A DNA stretch of 64,000 bases from an uncultured Steroidobacter sp. (GCA_938008435.1 CALLKK010000016.1:1-64000); one strand, 5' to 3'; shown: positions 1 to 8,699, counted from the first letter of the stretch. The notes: generated from the letters alone by a model not told the origin. Translations and numbers: made by a program.

Positions 1-504
1 GTCCGCAATGCGTTACGTATGCGTCCCGACCGCATCATCGTCGGCGAATGCCGCGGCGGCGAAGCGCTCGACATGCTGCAGGCGATGAACACCGGCCACG
101 ACGGCTCGTTGACGACAGGCCATGCCAACTCGCCGCGGGACTTGCTCTCGCGCCTGGAGGTGATGGTGCTGATGGCCGGCATGGACTTGCCGCTACGTGC
201 GATCCGCGAGCAGATCGCCTCGGCCGTCGACATCATCGTGCAGCTCACGCGCTTCAGCGACGGTCGGCGCCGCGTGACCGCGATCGTCGAGGTCGACGGC
301 ATGGAAAACGATGTGATCCTGACCCAGCCGCTGTTTGCCTTTCAGCAACAAGGCATCGGCGCAAACGGCGAGGTGCTGGGCAAGTTCGTCGGATTCGGCC
401 AAGCGCCGCGGTTCTACGAGGACTTACTGGAGGCGGGCATCGCGCTCGATCGGCGCATTTTCGAATCGCCCGCGGCAGCGCTCGAGCATGGAGGCGTTCG
501 ATGA
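1..504 (+). CDS. tadA: Tad/Flp pilus assembly ATPase TadA (CpaF family), 3' part
   Basis: The gene is open at the window's left edge, so only the last 167 codons are present. This is the C-terminal half of a type II/IV secretion-type hexameric ATPase that powers Flp (Tad) pilus assembly at the inner membrane. The visible part holds the Walker B-like stretch RIIVGECRGGEALDML and the His-box TGHDGSLTTGHANS, typical of CpaF/TadA, followed by the family's usual C-terminal region. The P-loop lies off the window. It overlaps tadB by 4 bases (ATGA). The identity of motif and neighbours (tadB, tadC) makes the call secure; other subfamilies such as VirB11 are unlikely next to two TadBC-type membrane proteins. 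Confidence 0.95.
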   Translation, partial: VRNALRMRPDRIIVGECRGGEALDMLQAMNTGHDGSLTTGHANSPRDLLSRLEVMVLMAGMDLPLRAIREQIASAVDIIVQLTRFSDGRRRVTAIVEVDGMENDVILTQPLFAFQQQGIGANGEVLGKFVGFGQAPRFYEDLLEAGIALDRRIFESPAAALEHGGVR

Positions 505-1349
505 TGGAGCTGCTCGATGCACGTGGGCTTGCGACCGGCTGCGTTCTGGCCGCCGCCCTGCTCTTGGTCGTCGCACTGCGCCGCACGCTCTTTGCCTACG
601 AGCGCGGTTTCTTGCGCGAAGTGGCCCACGGGCTCAAGCACAATTTCATCGTGGCCGATGCGCGCGCGTTGTTCTGGTGGAATGCGCTGCTCACGCTGGC
701 CGGTAGCGCGGCCGGATGGTGGTTGTTCGGCGCCGTCGGTGCGCTCATCGCGGCGTTGAGCTGCGTCCTCGCGCCGCGCCTGATCGTGAAATACTTGGCA
801 CGCGTGCGCGCGAAGAAATTCGTCTATCAGCTGCCCGACGCGCTGCTCGCGCTCGCATCGGCGCTGCGCGCCGGTTCCAATCTGAGCAAGGGTCTCGAGC
901 TCTTGAGCACGCGCCAACCGGCGCCGCTCGGTCAGGAGTTCACGATCGTATTGAGCGAGTACCGCATCGGCAGGCCGCTCGCCGAATCGCTTGCGGATCT
1001 ACGCCGCCGCATCGATACGCCCGAGCTCGACTTGCTCAATACCGCCATCAACATCTCGCGCCGCGTCGGCGGCAATCTCGCGGATACGCTCGAGTCATTG
1101 GCTCGCACGCTACAAGAGAAGGCGCACATCGAAGGCAAGATCGAGGCTCTGACGGCCATGGGTCGCGCGCAAGGATGGGTGGTGGGGCTGCTGCCGATCT
1201 TCATCGGCGCCGTGCTCTATGCGCAGCAACCTGAGCGCATGCGGCTCTTGTTCACGGAATGGTACGGCTGGGCGGTGCTGGCGGTGATTGCGCTCATGAT
1301 GAGCGTAGCGGCCGCCATGATTCGCAAGATCGTGAAAATCGACGTCTGA
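501..1349 (+). CDS. tadB: Tad pilus inner-membrane platform protein TadB
   Basis: A protein of 282 aa with the T2SSF (GspF-like) domain. TadB and TadC form the inner-membrane platform on which the TadA ATPase acts in Flp pilus biogenesis. Hydrophobic segments lie near residues 10-25, 60-90 and at the C-terminus (two segments). The central cytoplasmic helical part contains the conserved pattern LPDALLALASALRAGSNLSK, typical of TadB. The start at 501 is chosen because GGAGG lies 6 bases upstream and the ATG overlaps the tadA stop. A second ATG follows immediately at 504. Translational coupling with tadA is likely. Confidence 0.93.
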   Translation: MMELLDARGLATGCVLAAALLLVVALRRTLFAYERGFLREVAHGLKHNFIVADARALFWWNALLTLAGSAAGWWLFGAVGALIAALSCVLAPRLIVKYLARVRAKKFVYQLPDALLALASALRAGSNLSKGLELLSTRQPAPLGQEFTIVLSEYRIGRPLAESLADLRRRIDTPELDLLNTAINISRRVGGNLADTLESLARTLQEKAHIEGKIEALTAMGRAQGWVVGLLPIFIGAVLYAQQPERMRLLFTEWYGWAVLAVIALMMSVAAAMIRKIVKIDV

Positions 1350-1388
1350 GCGATCGCAAGACGAATCAGCTTGTCGGGATCACCTCGC

Positions 1389-2288
1389 ATGGACGCCATC
1401 ATCGCTTCGTTGCTCGCTGCGCTGGCCTGCGTGCTCGTGCTCTGCATTCCGCTCGTGCTCCGGGCAGGCCCGAATCAGGTATCCGCGCGCGATCAAGCGT
1501 GGCGTGACGAGCTGCCGCCGGCGCTGCGGCTCGTGCACCCGCTCGTACGTTGGTACGCGCCCTCGGTCGATGCGGCAATGGCGTCGCAGGAACGCGAAGT
1601 GCTGCAAGCGCAGCTCGCCGCGGCCGGTGCGGCATACTGGATCACCGCCGGCGAGTTCGTCGTGATTCGACGCATTGCGTGCGTCATGGGATTGGCGCTT
1701 GCGCTCTATGTGATTCTCGCGCTCGACGTCAGCGATCCGCTCGGCATTGCGCTTGCCGCGAGTCTCGCACCTTTCGGCTATTTGTATCCGAGCATCTGGT
1801 TGCGCGATGCGCGCAAGCGGCGGCAGGCGCGCTTCGAAAAGGAATTTCCTTTCTTTCTCGATCTGCTGGTGCTCGCCATGCGTGCGGGCCTTACCTTCGC
1901 AGCAGCCATCGAGCAGGCCGTCGACCAGCTTCGGCCTGGTCCGGTGCGCGAGGAGTTCGCACGTTATCTGCGCGAGACGCGCGCGGGCGTGACGCGGCGA
2001 GCTTCGCTCGAGCGCCTTGCGGGCCGCGTGGCGATTCCGGCAGTGACGAATTTCGTCGCTTCCGTGACGCAGGCGGAAGAGACGGGCGGTTCCTTGGGCG
2101 ATGTGCTCGCCGATCAGGCGCGCCAGCGGCGTCAGGAGCGTTTCGTGCGTGCCGAGAAGCTCGCGAACCAAGCACCGGTGAAGATGCTGTTTCCGCTCAT
2201 CGCGCTGCTCTTTCCGATCACCTTCATCATTATCGGCTTTCCGATCGTCATTCAGCTCGTCGAATCGGGCGCCTTCGAGATTTTCTGA
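1389..2288 (+). CDS. tadC: Tad pilus inner-membrane platform protein TadC
   Basis: A 299-aa T2SSF-domain membrane protein, the partner of TadB in the Flp pilus platform. It has an N-terminal membrane segment (about residues 2-20), a central pair of segments near 95-135, the cytoplasmic stretch EFPFFLDLLVLAMRAGLTF characteristic of TadC, and a C-terminal hydrophobic hairpin (LFPLIALLFPITFIIIGFPI). The ATG at 1389 follows GGGA about 9 bases upstream; a TTG at 1371 is possible but less likely. It lies 39 bases behind tadB on the same strand. Prepilin, secretin and peptidase genes of the locus are not in the window and presumably lie to the left. Confidence 0.93.
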   Translation: MDAIIASLLAALACVLVLCIPLVLRAGPNQVSARDQAWRDELPPALRLVHPLVRWYAPSVDAAMASQEREVLQAQLAAAGAAYWITAGEFVVIRRIACVMGLALALYVILALDVSDPLGIALAASLAPFGYLYPSIWLRDARKRRQARFEKEFPFFLDLLVLAMRAGLTFAAAIEQAVDQLRPGPVREEFARYLRETRAGVTRRASLERLAGRVAIPAVTNFVASVTQAEETGGSLGDVLADQARQRRQERFVRAEKLANQAPVKMLFPLIALLFPITFIIIGFPIVIQLVESGAFEIF

Positions 2289-2306
2289 GCAGGGAGGCAA
2301 GCGGTC

Positions 2307-2837
2307 ATGGAAAGACTTTCACTCAAGAGCGCGCAGGGCGAGTGGATTGCCCGCTCGCTCTTCGTCGCGCGTTCCTTCGCCGATCGGCTGCGCGGCGTGC
2401 ACAAGCTCGGTGCGCTTCCGGCCGGCACGGGCTTGATGTTGAGTCCGTGTACGAGCATTCACACGTTCGGCATGCGCTTTGCGATCGACGTGCTGTTCTT
2501 GAATGCGCAGTTGCGCGTGCTGCGTATCGCGGAAGCATGTCCGCCTTGGCGCATCTGCTGGGCGCCGTTCGGCACGAAGCATGTCGTCGAGCTGCCCGCC
2601 GGCACGCTCAAGTCAGTCAAGCTCGAGCCCGGCATGTTCGTCTGTATCCATCCCGCGTCGGATGCCGGCGCAGCGAGGCGCGTGCCATGCGCCAAGCATC
2701 TCAACTTCTCGTTGCAGCTCTCGAGCGATGAGCTCAAAGGCTTGCATGCACGTTGCACCCTTGCACGCCAGCGCGCTCGCGAGCGCAGGAGGATGCTCGT
2801 CGACGGAGTGACGATCGAGACAGCTGATCGTTACTGA
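2307..2837 (+). CDS. DUF192 (UPF0127) family protein with C-terminal extension
   Basis: A 176-aa protein. Residues about 8-115 match the DUF192 family: a short beta-rich domain with motifs RSFADRLRGV, GTGLMLSPCTSIHTFGMRFAID and VLFLNAQLRVLRI. The function of DUF192 is not established; such genes often sit beside Tad or secretion loci, as here 18 bases after tadC. There is no signal peptide, unlike many exported DUF192 proteins. About 60 extra residues at the C-terminus (Arg- and Cys-containing) go beyond the usual domain and are not recognised. Its last 7 bases overlap the end of the convergent gene on the minus strand. It is probably co-transcribed with tadABC. Confidence 0.85.
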   Translation: MERLSLKSAQGEWIARSLFVARSFADRLRGVHKLGALPAGTGLMLSPCTSIHTFGMRFAIDVLFLNAQLRVLRIAEACPPWRICWAPFGTKHVVELPAGTLKSVKLEPGMFVCIHPASDAGAARRVPCAKHLNFSLQLSSDELKGLHARCTLARQRARERRRMLVDGVTIETADRY

Positions 2838-3883
2838 AGCCGGAAAGTCAGGCGCAGCCGGTAGCGCGCATTCGGGCAGTTGCTGCTCATCACCATGTCG
2901 CTCACGGCACGCACCGCAGCTTCATCGAGCGCCGGATAGAGGCTGCTTGCGACCGCGCGGACCTGCTGCGGATGCGCGGCTTTGCCCGGCAACGAGAATT
3001 CGACCGTCACGGGCCCTTCCTCGCCCGCAGCACGCGAAGCTGGCGGGTAGTAGTCGCTGATGGCCACGGGCGTGACGACTTCGTATTTGCAGGTGGCGGG
3101 CGTATCGAGCGGCGGCAGCTTGGCGCGCACGGTGCAGCGCGCGTCGAAGACAGACGCATTGACGTCGGCTTTCGCATAGCTGCCGGTGACCATGCGTGTC
3201 GAGCGCTCCAAGACAAGCGCGCGTGCGCTCGTCTTCGTTTGGCCGGCGAGGTCGGTACCCTCGTAGGTGATCTCGCCGGTGCACTCGAGGGTTTCATTGG
3301 ATTCGTTGAGGACGACGACAGCCCGATAGAAACATTGATCGGCGCCTTCCGGCCCGCATCGGCGCGGGCTGCCATCGCGCGCCAGCAAGAACAGCCAACG
3401 TCCGCTCTCTAAGTCATAGCTGTGTCCCGAGGCTTCGATCACCAGCTCTTCGGCCGAGGGCGAGGACTGCGAGCGATTTGCCGCCGCGGCGATGTGCTGC
3501 TTGCAATCGGCGCTGCGTGGCGCGTTGCCGCCGCCGCTCGTCTTGAAGCTTTCCAGTTGCGCGTTGAAGCAGGAAATGTATCCCGCCGCCTCTTGCGTGA
3601 CTGCGTCGTACGCGCTCGCATATTGCTCCACGAGCTTTTCTCGCTCGGCAGCGTTCTTGCCGATCGACTTCTGGCCGAGCTCACCTTGCAGGCATTGCAC
3701 GTACTCGGTGACGGCGCCCGCAAAGGCGATCACTTCTTGTTGTGCCGCAGCCATTTGTTCGGCATTGGCGCTCGTGCCTTCCGGAACCTGGAAGGTCGCC
3801 TGGGGGCGTACGCACTCCGCCAATGTCGCCGTGCTCAGGGCGAGCATCAACAGAGAGCCAACGCAGACTTTCATTCGCAACAT
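2831..3883 (-). CDS. Secreted protein with TonB-like C-terminal domain
   Basis: A 350-aa protein that starts with a cleavable signal peptide (MLRMKVCVGSLLMLALSTATLA, then ECVRP). The middle part is Cys-containing and unrecognised, with several Cys pairs that may form disulfides. The last about 80 residues (TPVAISDYYPPASRAAGEEGP to RYRLRLTFRLQ) resemble a TonB C-terminal domain: an YYPxxxR entry, a VTVEFSLP strand and an AAVRAVSDM helix. Unlike true TonB it lacks an N-terminal anchor and a proline-rich spacer, so it is probably a soluble periplasmic protein, not an energy transducer. The start at 3883 is preceded by AAGG about 10 bases away; ATG at 3874 is an alternative. It stands alone, 88 bases downstream of the helicase gene. 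Confidence 0.75.
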   Translation of the reverse strand: MLRMKVCVGSLLMLALSTATLAECVRPQATFQVPEGTSANAEQMAAAQQEVIAFAGAVTEYVQCLQGELGQKSIGKNAAEREKLVEQYASAYDAVTQEAAGYISCFNAQLESFKTSGGGNAPRSADCKQHIAAAANRSQSSPSAEELVIEASGHSYDLESGRWLFLLARDGSPRRCGPEGADQCFYRAVVVLNESNETLECTGEITYEGTDLAGQTKTSARALVLERSTRMVTGSYAKADVNASVFDARCTVRAKLPPLDTPATCKYEVVTPVAISDYYPPASRAAGEEGPVTVEFSLPGKAAHPQQVRAVASSLYPALDEAAVRAVSDMVMSSNCPNARYRLRLTFRLQ

Positions 3884-3971
3884 CGGCGCGACACACCTTC
3901 GAGCCATCGAAGAGCGCGCATTGTCGACGATTCCCCGGCGCGAAGCGAGAGGAGCACCGCAGCCCAGCGCG

Positions 3972-6068
3972 TCAACGCCAGAGCTCGCGGAGCTTGGCGG
4001 CAACATCGATCTTGAGCGTTGCCGTGCGCGGCGAGACCGCCGGCGCCGCCTGCGTCGGGTAACAGATCTGATCGAACTGCGCGAGCACCGCATCGGTGAA
4101 GAACCGGCTGCGGGCCCCGTACACATGCGCATCGCCCGTGCGCGATTGCTGCGTGACGTAATACTTGAGCGGCGCGATCACGTGCAGCTCGTGCTTGGCG
4201 CGCGTGAGTGCGACATAGAGCAATCGCCGTTCTTCTTCGATGAGCGCAGGCTTGCCGGTGGCGTGCTCGTTCGGAATGTTGCCGTCGGCCACGTTGAGCA
4301 CGTAGACGCTGTCCCACTCCTGTCCCTTCGCGGAATGGATCGTCGACAGCACGAGATAGTCTTCGTCCTTGTGCGGCGTGCCGGCGAGATCGCCGGAGAC
4401 CTGCGGCGGATCGAGCGTGAGCTCGGTCAGGAACCGTTCGCGCGAGCCGAATTGACCGGATAAGCGCTCGAGCTGCTCGATGTCGCCGAGCCGCACGTGT
4501 GCCGCGTCGTAGAGGCGTTCGAGGTGCGGTTGATACCACGTACGCACACGCGTGATTTGCCCGCTCCACTCGCGTGCGTTCGCGAGTTCGATCAGTAAGG
4601 TCACGAAGGCGCGCCAATCTTCGGCGGCCGCTGCCGGCATCTGGTATTCGCTGAGCACCTTCCAGCTCCAGCCGCTCGCTTCGAACACTTTCAGACACCG
4701 ATCGGCGGTGGCGGGACCGATGCCCGGCAGCAGCTGCAAGGCACGGAACGCGGCAATCTTGCTGCGCGGGTTGTCGGCCCAGCGCAGCACGGCAAGCACG
4801 TCTTTGACGTGTGCTGCTTCCAGGAACTTGAGCCCGCCGTACTTGACGTACGGGATGTTGTGTCGCATGAGCTCGAGCTCTAGCCCGTCGCTGTCGTGCG
4901 AGCTGCGCATCAATACCGCTTGATGACGCAGCAAGATGCCGCGCTCGCGTGCTGCGAGCACCTGCTCGACGACATAGCGCGCCTGCGCGGCATCGTCTTC
5001 GACGCTCACGTAACGCGGCTTCATGCCGGAGGTGCGTCCCGAGCGCAGCGCCTTGCGATAGTGAATCGGGCTGTCCGCCATCAACCGATTGGCGACATCG
5101 AGGATCGGCTGCGCCGAGCGATAGTTGTGCTCGAGTCGAATGGTCGTGGCTGCCGGCGAGAAGCGCTGCGGAAACTCGAGAATGTTGGCGACGGTGGCGC
5201 CGCGAAACGAATAGATCGCCTGTGCATCGTCGCCGACGACGCACAGCCCAACGCCGTCGGGCTTGAGCGCATAGACGATCTCGGCTTGCAGCGCATTCGT
5301 ATCCTGAAATTCGTCGATGAGGATGTGATCGAAGCGTGCGCCGATTTCTTCGGCGAGCGCCGGTTCCTGCACGAGGATGTGCCAATACAGGAGCAGATCG
5401 TCGTAATCGAGCAGCTGCTGCGTGTGCTTGATCTCGACATAGCGACGAAAGAGCGCGGTGAGCTCCTCCGTCCAGTCGCTGCACCAAGGAAATGCCTCGG
5501 CGAGCGTCGTCTCGAGATCGCCGCGTGTGTTGATGCGATGGGAATAGATCGCCAGGCACGTGTCCTTGCGCGGAAAGCGTTTCTCTTTGCGCGCGAGCCC
5601 GAGCTCCTGCCGCGCCAGATCGATGAGGTCGGCAGCATCGCCGCGATCGAGGATCGAGAAAGCCGGATCGAGGCCGACGACGTGTGCGTACTCGCGCAGC
5701 AAGCGATTGCCGATCGAATGAAACGTACCCGACCACAATGCGCCGATCGCATCGAGCGAAACCGCACGCTGCGCACGCCGAGCGCGCAACGTAGCGGCGG
5801 CGATTCGCTCGGCTCGCCGCAGCATCTCCTGCGCCGCGCGGCGCGTGAAGGTGAGCAGCAGGATGCGCTCGGGTGCGACGCCTTCGCACAGCAGGTGCGC
5901 CACGCGATGCGCGAGCGTGTTCGTCTTGCCCGTGCCGGCACCGGCCAGCACGAGCAGCGGCGCGGCGGTGAAGCCGCCGTTGACGCTGTGCCCGAAGGTG
6001 GCTGCCGCACGCTGCTCGGGATTGAGCTGCTCGGCGGGGGCTACGGGCTCGTCGATGGCTGAGTTCAT
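3972..6068 (-). CDS. UvrD/Rep-family superfamily 1 DNA helicase
   Basis: A 698-aa ATP-dependent 3'-5' DNA helicase of superfamily 1A. Seen in order: Q-motif (LNPEQRAAA), motif I GAGTGKT, Ia LLTFTRRAAQEML, II ILIDEFQDTN, III VVGDDAQAIYSFRGA, IV EHNYRSAQPI, V STIHSAKGQEWDSVYV and VI RRLLYVALTRAKHEL. All catalytic residues are present. The length is close to UvrD/PcrA/Rep (about 670-720), but the C-terminal tail is short and Tudor-like UvrD features are not evident, so a precise paralogue is not named. It likely acts in repair or in clearing replication obstacles. The promoter 30-60 bases upstream carries a near-consensus LexA box, so SOS induction is likely, as known for uvrD of E. coli. Confidence 0.93.
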   Translation of the reverse strand: MNSAIDEPVAPAEQLNPEQRAAATFGHSVNGGFTAAPLLVLAGAGTGKTNTLAHRVAHLLCEGVAPERILLLTFTRRAAQEMLRRAERIAAATLRARRAQRAVSLDAIGALWSGTFHSIGNRLLREYAHVVGLDPAFSILDRGDAADLIDLARQELGLARKEKRFPRKDTCLAIYSHRINTRGDLETTLAEAFPWCSDWTEELTALFRRYVEIKHTQQLLDYDDLLLYWHILVQEPALAEEIGARFDHILIDEFQDTNALQAEIVYALKPDGVGLCVVGDDAQAIYSFRGATVANILEFPQRFSPAATTIRLEHNYRSAQPILDVANRLMADSPIHYRKALRSGRTSGMKPRYVSVEDDAAQARYVVEQVLAARERGILLRHQAVLMRSSHDSDGLELELMRHNIPYVKYGGLKFLEAAHVKDVLAVLRWADNPRSKIAAFRALQLLPGIGPATADRCLKVFEASGWSWKVLSEYQMPAAAAEDWRAFVTLLIELANAREWSGQITRVRTWYQPHLERLYDAAHVRLGDIEQLERLSGQFGSRERFLTELTLDPPQVSGDLAGTPHKDEDYLVLSTIHSAKGQEWDSVYVLNVADGNIPNEHATGKPALIEEERRLLYVALTRAKHELHVIAPLKYYVTQQSRTGDAHVYGARSRFFTDAVLAQFDQICYPTQAAPAVSPRTATLKIDVAAKLRELWR

Positions 6069-6098
6069 GCGCTGGCTTGGACGGCGGGGCAGGCGGCG

Positions 6099-6118
6099 TA
6101 CTGTATATAGAGACAGAC
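6099..6118 (-). promoter_or_regulatory. LexA (SOS) box upstream of the UvrD-family helicase
   Basis: The 20-mer TACTGTATATAGAGACAGAC contains CTGT-N8-ACAG (6101-6116). It matches the enterobacterial LexA consensus TACTGTATATATATACAGTA at 16 of 20 positions. It begins 30 bases before the helicase ATG at 6068 and covers the proposed -10 element, the usual place for LexA repression. No other LexA-like site was recognised by eye in the intergenic regions. Confidence 0.85.
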
Positions 6119-6129
6119 GGCATTGCCAA
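6102..6129 (-). promoter_or_regulatory. Sigma-70-type promoter of the helicase gene
   Basis: On the minus strand: -35 TTGGCA (6129-6124, 5/6 match), a 16-base spacer, and -10 TATACA (6107-6102, 4/6). Transcription would start near 6095, giving a leader of about 27 bases. The LexA box overlaps the -10. Predicted by eye only. Confidence 0.6.
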
Positions 6130-6191
6130 TGCGCGCGCCGAGCATGCTCGCCGAGCCATGCCGGCTGCCGCCCTGGTACTGCGTCGCCTGA

Positions 6192-6221
6192 TTCCGCGGG
6201 CCGGGCCGCGCCGGCTAGAAT
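6192..6221 (+). promoter_or_regulatory. Possible promoter of mnmG
   Basis: A -10 TAGAAT (6216-6221, 5/6) is preceded at 18 bases by TTCCGC (6192-6197), a weak -35. It lies 23 bases upstream of the mnmG start. Tentative. Confidence 0.4.
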
Positions 6222-6244
6222 GGCGCGCTTTTCGGACGAAACGC

Positions 6245-8173
6245 ATGCGATTTCCCGACCATTTCGATGTCATCGTCGTCGGCGGCGGCCACGCCGGAAC
6301 CGAGGCGGCACTCGCCGCCGCTCGGATGGGCGCACGCACGCTGCTGTTGACCCAGAGCATCGAAACGCTCGGCCAGATGAGCTGCAACCCTGCGATCGGC
6401 GGCATCGGCAAGGGTCATCTGGTCAAGGAGATCGACGCGCTCGGCGGGGCCATGGCGCGTGCCGCCGATCGCGCCGGCATCCAGTTCCGCATCTTGAATG
6501 CGAGCAAGGGTCCCGCGGTGCGCGCCACGCGCGCTCAGGCGGATCGCGTCCTGTACAAGCAGGCGATCCGCTCGATGCTGGAGAACCAGCCCAACCTCAC
6601 GCTCTTTCAGCAGGAGGTCGCCGATCTCATCCTCGAAGGCGAAGTGGCGCGCGGCGTGGTCACGCAGAGCGGCATTGAGTTTCGCGCGCGAGCTGTGGTG
6701 TTGACCGTCGGCACCTTTCTCGGCGGCAAGATTCACATCGGGCTCACCAATTATCAGGGCGGCCGCGCCGGCGATCCGCCTTCGAATCGACTGGCCGAGA
6801 AGCTGAGGGCGCTGCCGTTTCGCGTCGGTCGCTTGAAGACCGGTACGCCGCCGCGCATCGACGGCCGCTCGATCAACTACGAGGGCCTGGAGGTGCAGCC
6901 CGGCGATGAGCCGACGCCGGTGTTCTCGTACCTCGGCCGCCGCAGCGAGCATCCGCGGCAAGTCGTCTGCCACATCACCGCGACCAACGAGCGCACGCAC
7001 GAGATCATTCGCGCCGGCTGCGATCGTTCGCCGATGTTCACGGGTGCGATCGAAGGCATCGGGCCGCGTTATTGCCCGTCGGTCGAGGACAAGGTACATC
7101 GCTTCGCCGACAAGACCTCGCATCAGATCTTCATCGAGCCGGAAGGGCTCACGACGCACGAGGTCTATCCGAACGGCATCTCGACCAGTCTGCCCTTCGA
7201 TGTGCAGTGGGCGCTCGTGCGCTCGATCAAAGGCTTCGAGAACGCGCATATCACGCGTCCGGGCTATGCGATCGAGTACGACTTCTTCGATCCGCGCGAT
7301 CTCAAGCCGACGCTCGAGACCAAGTTCATCGAAGGGCTCTACTTCGCTGGACAAATCAACGGCACGACCGGTTACGAGGAAGCGGCCGCACAAGGCATCC
7401 TCGCGGGCATCAATGCGGTGCTCAAGATTCGCGGCGCAGCGCCGTGGTCGCCGCGCCGCGACGAGGCCTACATCGGCGTGCTCGTCGACGATCTGATCAC
7501 GCGCGGCACGAGCGAGCCGTATCGCATGTTCACGAGCCGTGCGGAGTATCGCTTGCTCTTGCGCGAAGACAATGCCGATTTCCGCTTGACGCCCAAAGCA
7601 CGCGAGCTCGGGCTCATCGACGATGAGCGCTGGCGCTTCTTCGAAGCAAAGCGCGAGGCGACGGAACGCGAAGTCGCGCGCCTCGAACGGAGCGTGGTAC
7701 AGCCGAATGACGTAACGCCGGACGAGGCGCTCGCCGTCTTCGGCGGCGAGCTCACACGGCCGAGCCATGCGTTCGATCTATTGCGCCGGCCGGAGGTCTC
7801 GCATGCCGCGCTGACGTCGCTGGCGGCGGTCGGCGCGCCGCAGTGGATGACGGCGGACGATGCCGATGAACGCCTGGTCGAACAGGTCCGTCTGCAGGTC
7901 GAAGTGCGTGCGAAGTACAGCGGTTACATCGAGCGCCAGCAGGAAGAGATCGAGCGTCAGCGACGCCACGAGGAGACGAAGCTGCCGCCGGATCTCGACT
8001 ATGCCGAGGTGCGGGGCCTATCGACCGAGGTTCGCCAGCGTCTCCAGCAGGTCCGTCCGGCGACGCTGGGCCAGGCGGCGCGGGTCCCGGGCGTCACACC
8101 CGCGGCCATTTCGCTCTTGCTGGTTCACTTGAAGAAGCGCGCCGGCTCGCGCGACGCCCGGCTCGCGAGCTAA
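6245..8173 (+). CDS. mnmG: tRNA uridine-5-carboxymethylaminomethyl modification enzyme MnmG (GidA)
   Basis: A 642-aa FAD-dependent enzyme that, with MnmE, installs carboxymethylaminomethyl at U34 of certain tRNAs in the cytoplasm. Visible: Rossmann FAD motif VIVVGGGHAGTEAALAAARMG at the N-terminus, the signature CNPAIGGIGKGHLVKEIDALGG, GRLKTGTPPRID, and GQINGTTGYEEAAAQGILAG, with the helical C-terminal domain that binds MnmE and tRNA. The length is that of a full MnmG. The ATG at 6245 places the FAD motif at the usual distance. Unlike the common arrangement, mnmE, rsmG and parAB are not next to it; it sits between the helicase and a small NfeD-like gene. Confidence 0.98.
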   Translation: MRFPDHFDVIVVGGGHAGTEAALAAARMGARTLLLTQSIETLGQMSCNPAIGGIGKGHLVKEIDALGGAMARAADRAGIQFRILNASKGPAVRATRAQADRVLYKQAIRSMLENQPNLTLFQQEVADLILEGEVARGVVTQSGIEFRARAVVLTVGTFLGGKIHIGLTNYQGGRAGDPPSNRLAEKLRALPFRVGRLKTGTPPRIDGRSINYEGLEVQPGDEPTPVFSYLGRRSEHPRQVVCHITATNERTHEIIRAGCDRSPMFTGAIEGIGPRYCPSVEDKVHRFADKTSHQIFIEPEGLTTHEVYPNGISTSLPFDVQWALVRSIKGFENAHITRPGYAIEYDFFDPRDLKPTLETKFIEGLYFAGQINGTTGYEEAAAQGILAGINAVLKIRGAAPWSPRRDEAYIGVLVDDLITRGTSEPYRMFTSRAEYRLLLREDNADFRLTPKARELGLIDDERWRFFEAKREATEREVARLERSVVQPNDVTPDEALAVFGGELTRPSHAFDLLRRPEVSHAALTSLAAVGAPQWMTADDADERLVEQVRLQVEVRAKYSGYIERQQEEIERQRRHEETKLPPDLDYAEVRGLSTEVRQRLQQVRPATLGQAARVPGVTPAAISLLLVHLKKRAGSRDARLAS

Positions 8174-8394
8174 CCTTGATCCGGTCGGCTCAGGTCCCGT
8201 CACAATTCCGACCTTTGCCGCTCCTTGCGGCCTCATTTTGCGGGAAGCCCCGGATCGACAGGGGGCGGATGGTCCCCATATAAAGTTCAGCGCATTCACG
8301 GCCGATAAAGCCTGTGAACTCTTTCATCGTCTGCGGCGCGCGCGGTTGCTACGCTCGCGCTGCCCGTTCCGCAGAGGGACATTCATCGACACCT

Positions 8395-8682
8395 ATGACG
8401 TGGTTCGTAATTTTCGCCTGCACGGTCTTTGCTCTGTACTTCTGGCGACGGTACAGAGAGCAGCAGCGCGAGCTCAACAGTCCATTGGCAAGCCATCGCC
8501 AAGGGCATAGCCACATCGGTCAAATCGTGGTGCTCGAGAACGGTTTGCAAAACGGCACGGGTCGCGTCCGCCTCGGCAATCGGGAGTGGACGATCCGCGG
8601 CCCGAATCTGCCGCCGGGTTCCAAGGCCCGCGTCACCGGTGTGGACGGCACGGTGCTGCTGGTCGACCGCGTCGCCGCGTAA
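8395..8682 (+). CDS. Small NfeD-like C-terminal (OB-fold) membrane protein
   Basis: A 95-aa protein: one N-terminal membrane helix (MTWFVIFACTVFALYFW), a charged linker (RRYREQQRELNS), then a small beta-barrel-like domain (GQIVVLENGLQNGTGRVRLGNREWTI to GVDGTVLLVDRV) whose Gly/Val spacing resembles the NfeD C-terminal OB domain. NfeD-like proteins usually pair with stomatin-like or SPFH proteins and take part in membrane quality control, but no SPFH gene is near. The start at 8395 is chosen because it opens directly into the membrane helix; the upstream GAGGGA is 16 bases away, so the start is not firmly set. Confidence 0.6.
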   Translation: MTWFVIFACTVFALYFWRRYREQQRELNSPLASHRQGHSHIGQIVVLENGLQNGTGRVRLGNREWTIRGPNLPPGSKARVTGVDGTVLLVDRVAA

Positions 8683-8699
8683 CCCTTTTCAATTCTTCG

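Noticed and set aside
3871..6411. An 846-residue open frame on the minus strand over the helicase
   Set aside because: It is a different frame of the same strand as the UvrD-type gene and is Arg/Ala-rich without motifs, whereas the helicase frame has all superfamily 1 motifs.
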